DNA of 8,606 nt, from NCBI GenBank assembly GCA_900770325.1, contig CAAGKE010000108.1, positions 1 to 8,606 on the forward strand, in the 5' to 3' direction. This DNA is from Lachnospiraceae bacterium. GTDB lineage: Bacteria > Bacillota > Clostridia > Lachnospirales > Lachnospiraceae. The stretch's first letter is position 1. The number at the start of each line of letters is the position of its first letter. The translations under genes were made by a program, and so were the position numbers. Below the pieces are notes generated by a model. That model had not been told where the DNA came from and did not search any database. It was given only the letters and a program-made list of their open reading frames with translations. Below are positions 5,893-8,606 of this stretch, piece by piece.

Positions 5893-6651
5893 ATGAGCGA
5901 AAACAACAACAGCACTTCACCACATTTCAATCCAAAAATTCTTACTTTGATCGGATTGCCGATCATCATCCTTGCGGCATTTCTTCTGCTGCCGAAGAAG
6001 GACACTTCTTCCGCCGCAACTGCTTCTCCCGTTGTTGGATCCTGGTACGCATCCAACTCAACGAAAGGGAGGATCCCTTTTGAGATCCGGGCCGACGGAA
6101 CAGCGACAGACATCCTCGGTCTTGAGAACACATGGACCCTTCAGGGCGAGACTCTTACTTTGACATCAACAACAATTGAAGGCCGGACCACAACTTACAG
6201 TTACAATTCCGGTGTTGATCAGCTGAAGGATGAATCAGGTGTAATCTATTTCACTACACTGGAATCAGCTGCCGCAGCTTATCAGGAATTGTGGGGAGAC
6301 ATGGGAAGCAGTGAGACAGACAGTTACCGCGATACCCGTTCGCTTCCGACGTTCCATTACTATTCCATCGAAGACAATTCATGGACGCTGGATCTGACAG
6401 GGCCAGGTGCTGAACTGTTTCATGACGGAGAACTTGTTGACGAGTTCTCGGCGGAGGACTGGACCTGGTATCAGACGATGTACGACATGACGATGGAAGG
6501 CCATCCGACATCGGGCCAGACAATCTATCTGTATTTCGGTGAGGCTGCCACCGCAATGCTAGACGCAGAGGACGGTTGGTTTCTTGCAGTGCGCGGACTG
6601 GAGGACGGGGTTCCAACGCTCTACACATCGAACCCTGTTTATGCTGACTAA
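5893..6651 (+). CDS. Membrane-anchored beta-rich protein of unknown function
   Basis: ATG 5893 lies one base after the stop of the peptidase gene, with AGGAGGA at 5882-5888 inside that gene's end, so the two are co-translated. The 252-residue product has a short polar N-terminus, one membrane helix at about residues 16-34, a Ser/Ala-rich linker, then an extracytoplasmic part. Residues ~47-95 (VVGSWYAS, FEIRADGTATDI, NTWTLQGETLTLT) resemble the repeated strands of lipocalin-like/DUF5640-type small beta-barrels; residues ~140-252 are acidic and Trp/Tyr-rich. I recognise no catalytic residues. Position suggests a surface or channel-associated conjugation component; an element-encoded exclusion factor or a VirB8-like scaffold are alternatives that the sequence neither supports nor excludes. 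Confidence 0.75.
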   Translation: MSENNNSTSPHFNPKILTLIGLPIIILAAFLLLPKKDTSSAATASPVVGSWYASNSTKGRIPFEIRADGTATDILGLENTWTLQGETLTLTSTTIEGRTTTYSYNSGVDQLKDESGVIYFTTLESAAAAYQELWGDMGSSETDSYRDTRSLPTFHYYSIEDNSWTLDLTGPGAELFHDGELVDEFSAEDWTWYQTMYDMTMEGHPTSGQTIYLYFGEAATAMLDAEDGWFLAVRGLEDGVPTLYTSNPVYAD

Positions 6652-6692
6652 CGGCATTTTGTATGACAAAAACACACGAAAGCAAGATAAGG

Positions 6693-6712
6693 AAAAATTG
6701 ATGACAATTTTT
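6693..6712. repeat. 8-bp inverted repeat, AT-rich
   Basis: AAAAATTG (6693-6700) and CAATTTTT (6705-6712) are perfect inverted arms around ATGA, 41 bases after the stop of the upstream gene. The stem is AT-rich and has no separate T-run, so it is a weak terminator at best; it may be part of the structured intergenic region. Confidence 0.5.
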
Positions 6713-6718
6713 CGGTTC

Positions 6719-6740
6719 CATGTCGGACAAAGCCGACATG
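6719..6740. repeat. 8-bp GC-containing inverted repeat
   Basis: CATGTCGG (6719-6726) and CCGACATG (6733-6740) are perfect arms around ACAAAG. No T-run follows immediately, which argues against a simple terminator. It may be a protein-binding dyad or a DNA hairpin of the transfer origin. Confidence 0.6.
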
Positions 6741-6772
6741 ATGCTTTATTTAAGCTATTTTTTGATGGTTTT

Positions 6773-6812
6773 TTGGCAGACATTTTTTAAATTTTTGTCT
6801 GCCAATTTTTTT
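6773..6812 (+). terminator. Rho-independent terminator ending the channel operon
   Basis: Arms 6773-6782 (TTGGCAGACA) and 6796-6805 (TGTCTGCCAA) pair perfectly over 10 bp around a 13-base AT-only loop, and seven T (6806-6812) follow on the + strand. The reverse strand lacks the T-run, so it acts on rightward transcription from the channel genes. The perfect stem could equally serve as a hairpin within oriT. Confidence 0.75.
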
Positions 6813-6894
6813 CTGGTGTCAGCCATTTTTGGGATCGGAATTGTCGCATGATTTTCGTCGCAGATGATTCGGTTTCTCGGAATTCTTGTTTGTT

Positions 6895-6944
6895 CGGGAA
6901 GATTTTTTCTCGTAATTTTTTTATTCTCGGGAGATTTTTTCTCG
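6895..6944. repeat. Imperfect direct repeat pair
   Basis: CGGGAAGATTTTTTCTCG (6895-6912) recurs as CGGGAGATTTTTTCTCG (6928-6944), differing by one A. The start-to-start distance is 33 bases, close to three helical turns, which suits a protein bound to one face of the DNA. Binding by the ribbon-helix-helix protein encoded at 7053 is a reasonable guess. Confidence 0.65.
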
Positions 6945-6954
6945 CAAAAGTTTT

Positions 6955-6976
6955 CGAGTTTGCTTTATTAAACTCG
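6955..6976. repeat. 7-bp inverted repeat
   Basis: CGAGTTT (6955-6961) and AAACTCG (6970-6976) are perfect arms around GCTTTATT. No T-run follows. The left arm also pairs with CTCG at 6941-6944, so two overlapping dyads share it, a pattern common in relaxosome binding regions. Confidence 0.6.
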
Positions 6977-7003
6977 TGATGAAATAATTATATTTACTTC
7001 AAT

Positions 7004-7032
7004 TTGACCAACGGTCAGCAAAGACTTACATA
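7004..7032 (+). promoter_or_regulatory. Possible promoter and operator of the mobilisation operon
   Basis: TTGACC (7004-7009) is a good -35 match; 17 bases later lies only a weak -10 candidate, TACATA (7027-7032). A perfect dyad, TGACC-AAC-GGTCA (7005-7017), covers the -35 box and could be an operator for autoregulation by the ribbon-helix-helix protein encoded 36 bases downstream. The promoter is uncertain because of the poor -10. Confidence 0.4.
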
Positions 7033-7052
7033 GATTTTTTTCGGAGGTTTTG

Positions 7053-7517
7053 ATGGAAAAAAATTCAAAAGACACTCGTATTACAATCCGTTTTGACTAC
7101 ACCGACATGAAAAAGATTTCCGATATTCAGGAAATTTTTGAGCAGTCTGGTGAGAAGAAATCCATTGCGGAAATTGTTCGCCTTGCAGTCGATCAGTATT
7201 ACATTCGTGCGAAGGACAATGAGAACGGGAACACCTATTCTGATTATTTCAGAAACATGATGGATGATTCCAATCGCATCGCAGCCGAAACAATTGCGAG
7301 GATTGAAGATGAAAAACTGAAGTCACTTGCACAGATTCTTTATCGTGTTTACCTTTCAAATATTTTTGTGGCGAGCTGCTTTAAGCTTCCGGATGATCTG
7401 AATCGTGTGTTTGATCACAACGAAATTGAAACGATCATCAAGGAGCGCAGCAGCAAAACTTTTGATCAGTTTATTTCCGAGTTCAGTAATTTAGGAGAGG
7501 AGAAAGAAAAATTATGA
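7053..7517 (+). CDS. Ribbon-helix-helix relaxosome accessory protein (MobC-like)
   Basis: This 154-residue protein has an N-terminal ribbon-helix-helix pattern: the strand TRITIRF (8-14) followed by two helices at about 17-32 and 36-50 (SIAEIVRLAVDQYY). Such CopG/MobC-type proteins bind oriT beside the relaxase and often repress their own operon. Residues ~60-154 are helical and charged, with no motif I recognise, and may dimerise or contact the relaxase. ATG 7053 is chosen over TTG 7050 because GGAGG (7043-7047) is 5 bases before the ATG but only 2 before the TTG. Its stop overlaps the next start (ATGA, 7514-7517). A plain transcriptional repressor is the main alternative. Confidence 0.75.
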   Translation: MEKNSKDTRITIRFDYTDMKKISDIQEIFEQSGEKKSIAEIVRLAVDQYYIRAKDNENGNTYSDYFRNMMDDSNRIAAETIARIEDEKLKSLAQILYRVYLSNIFVASCFKLPDDLNRVFDHNEIETIIKERSSKTFDQFISEFSNLGEEKEKL

Positions 7518-7759
7518 ACAGCATTTCCATTAAGAAGAACATTGAAGCAACCAGTAAGAAGATCGAAGAACTGAAAGCACAGAGTGAAAAAATCAATGCA
7601 GAATTAAAGACACTGGAAGACAGAAACAAGGCTCTTACTTCTCTTTTGAAGAGACAGGAAGCCATTGACCAGGAGTATAAATCACTGTCCGGAGAGAAGA
7701 AAACGAGAAAGAAAAACGCAGCTGCCGATGAAACGGAAGCCGCAGTTGAAACAGAATGA
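7514..7759 (+). CDS. Small coiled-coil mobilisation protein
   Basis: The 81-residue product is almost entirely charged and helical. Residues ~5-60 show heptad spacing of Ile/Leu (IEATSKKIEELKAQ, INAELKTL) and are likely a coiled coil; the tail is a basic KKTRKK patch followed by an acidic Ala/Glu end. In size and composition it resembles the small DUF4315-type proteins found near mobilisation genes of Gram-positive elements, but I cannot confirm the family. It starts in a 4-base ATGA overlap, with GGAGAGGAG at 7494-7502, and ends in a second ATGA overlap with the relaxase. A relaxosome adaptor role is inferred from this tight coupling. Confidence 0.65.
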   Translation: MNSISIKKNIEATSKKIEELKAQSEKINAELKTLEDRNKALTSLLKRQEAIDQEYKSLSGEKKTRKKNAAADETEAAVETE

Positions 7760-8606
7760 TTGTCAAAAATTATTTCATGGTAACGGGGAAGTCAGCACCA
7801 AAGACTTCCTCGTTCAAAGGAATTGTGAGTGCGGAAACGATCTTCGGATCACGCAGCTTGTTCAATTATCACGACAGAAAAGACGCAACGGTTGATTCAA
7901 ATCATGTTGCCGGAGAATCACTTTTTGAAATCAAAACCGGACAACAGGACAGCCTGATGGGATACACCGGACGAGGTTCCGCAACGGAAAATTCTCAAAA
8001 GGACACACGCTATTTCACGCAGACATCATCCGGAAGACTCTACACAGATGAGGATCGTCTGCGGTTTGCAGACGAGAACAGAAAGTATCTGGAAGTGAAT
8101 GGAAAACCAATCTGGGAATTTATTGTCAGCCTGGACTCGTATGAATTTGCACGCGATCACCATTGCCAGACGCAAGAGGACTGGGCCTCCATCACAGAGC
8201 AATTGATTCCGAAGATTGCAAAGTCAATCGGCATCAGCCCGATCAATCTTGTTTACTGGGAAGATTTTCATACCAACACAAACAATCCTCACATTCACTT
8301 AACTTTTTTTGAAAAGAACTTAACCAGGAAACGGGGAAAAATCCCGGAGAAGACAGAAAAATATATCAAGACATTGTTTGTGACTGAAGTTGTCGGACGG
8401 GATCTGTTCAAAGAGAAGAACGGTATTTCTGTTGATGAATATCTCAAAACAACGAAGAAAAAAGCGCACGATGAACTTGTTTCTTCTATTAAATCTGTTG
8501 ATTACAAAACGTGTCAGGGACTCGCTGATCTGTATGCGAAGCTGCCTTCCGGAGGACGGCTGCAATACAATTCCTACCAGATGAAACCGTACAAGGCGGA
8601 GCTTGA
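7756..8606 (+). CDS. mobP: MOBP-type HUH relaxase, N-terminal 283 residues (partial)
   Basis: The frame opens at ATG 7756, overlapping the previous stop (ATGA, 7756-7759), and stays open to the window edge. The 283 visible residues match the relaxase domain of the Gram-positive MobP group: a candidate catalytic Tyr38 in FNYHDR (compare YIDR in relatives), SLMGYTGRG (~68-76), a WEFIVSLD strand, and the HUH metal site HTNTNNPHIH (H172, H179, H181). A late LPSGGRLQYNS segment with MKPYK is also typical of the group. The enzyme should nick oriT, stay covalently bound to the 5' end and lead the strand into the recipient. No good Shine-Dalgarno precedes the start, so translation probably depends on coupling to the upstream gene. 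The C-terminal part is outside the window. Confidence 0.9.
   Translation, partial: MIVKNYFMVTGKSAPKTSSFKGIVSAETIFGSRSLFNYHDRKDATVDSNHVAGESLFEIKTGQQDSLMGYTGRGSATENSQKDTRYFTQTSSGRLYTDEDRLRFADENRKYLEVNGKPIWEFIVSLDSYEFARDHHCQTQEDWASITEQLIPKIAKSIGISPINLVYWEDFHTNTNNPHIHLTFFEKNLTRKRGKIPEKTEKYIKTLFVTEVVGRDLFKEKNGISVDEYLKTTKKKAHDELVSSIKSVDYKTCQGLADLYAKLPSGGRLQYNSYQMKPYKAEL

Larger units (their letters stand above)
6652..7052. other. Repeat-rich non-coding region, candidate oriT
   Basis: These 401 bases hold no credible gene on either strand. They are AT-rich and packed with inverted repeats (6693-6712, 6719-6740, 6773-6805, 6955-6976), direct repeats (6895-6912 with 6928-6944; GTCGCA at 6843 and 6857) and a cluster of CTCG/CGAG motifs (6876-6976). 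The region separates the channel genes from the mobilisation operon and sits directly upstream of a ribbon-helix-helix gene and a relaxase, the commonest place for an origin of transfer. I do not recognise a known nic core, so oriT is inferred from position and structure. Confidence 0.45.

Noticed and set aside
6584..6790. 68-codon + strand frame overlapping the end of the beta-rich protein gene and the intergenic hairpins
   Set aside because: It runs out of frame over a real gene and through the inverted repeats, with no ribosome binding site and no recognisable protein character.
7665..7895. 76-codon + strand frame across the coiled-coil/relaxase junction
   Set aside because: It overlaps two coupled genes in another frame; the relaxase frame from 7756 has the family motifs and remains open to the edge.
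8320..8565. Minus-strand 81-codon frame near the right edge
   Set aside because: It is antisense to the relaxase frame, which carries the HUH motif, and has no independent support.

Overview
This window is a stretch of a conjugative (or integrative and conjugative) element from a low-to-moderate GC Gram-positive bacterium, most likely a gut Bacillota of the Clostridia or Erysipelotrichia type. Evidence for this is the strong GGAGG-type ribosome binding sites, TGA used as stop, and a Gram-positive type IV secretion gene set: a PrgI-like protein, a VirB4 ATPase, an NlpC/P60 cell-wall hydrolase and a MOBP-type HUH relaxase. No integrase, origin of replication, tRNA, rRNA, CRISPR array or insertion sequence is visible, so plasmid versus integrative element cannot be decided here.

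Layout, all on the + strand. (1) Positions 1-3256 hold the tail of an upstream transfer gene, a PrgI-like membrane protein, a VirB4 ATPase and a 50-residue single-span membrane protein, packed with overlaps or short gaps. (2) Positions 3268-4422 hold an accessory module inserted into the transfer operon: a strong hairpin, a good promoter, exactly three 40-bp tandem repeats, a rho-independent terminator, and then a ToxN/AbiQ-family endoribonuclease gene. This is the complete architecture of a type III (RNA antitoxin) toxin-antitoxin locus. The toxin carries an extra C-terminal region of about 116 residues that I do not recognise. (3) Positions 4452-6651 resume the transfer operon with a membrane-anchored NlpC/P60 peptidase that also holds a catalytically degenerate LytM/M23-like domain, then a membrane-anchored beta-rich protein of unknown function. 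(4) Positions 6652-7052 are about 400 bp without a gene, unusually rich in inverted and direct repeats. They include a convincing terminator and a possible operator; this is the best candidate for oriT. (5) Positions 7053-8606 hold a mobilisation operon: a ribbon-helix-helix protein, a small coiled-coil protein and a MOBP relaxase cut by the window edge, joined by two 4-nt ATGA overlaps.

How it fits together: VirB4 powers the mating channel, PrgI and the small membrane proteins are probable channel parts, and the NlpC/P60 enzyme opens peptidoglycan. The relaxase with its ribbon-helix-helix partner would nick and carry the DNA. The type III module should stabilise the element and/or abort phage infection. 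Its antitoxin terminator lies upstream of both the toxin and the next two transfer genes, so toxin, peptidase and surface protein may share read-through control from the antitoxin promoter. That arrangement and the enlarged toxin are the most interesting points of the window.
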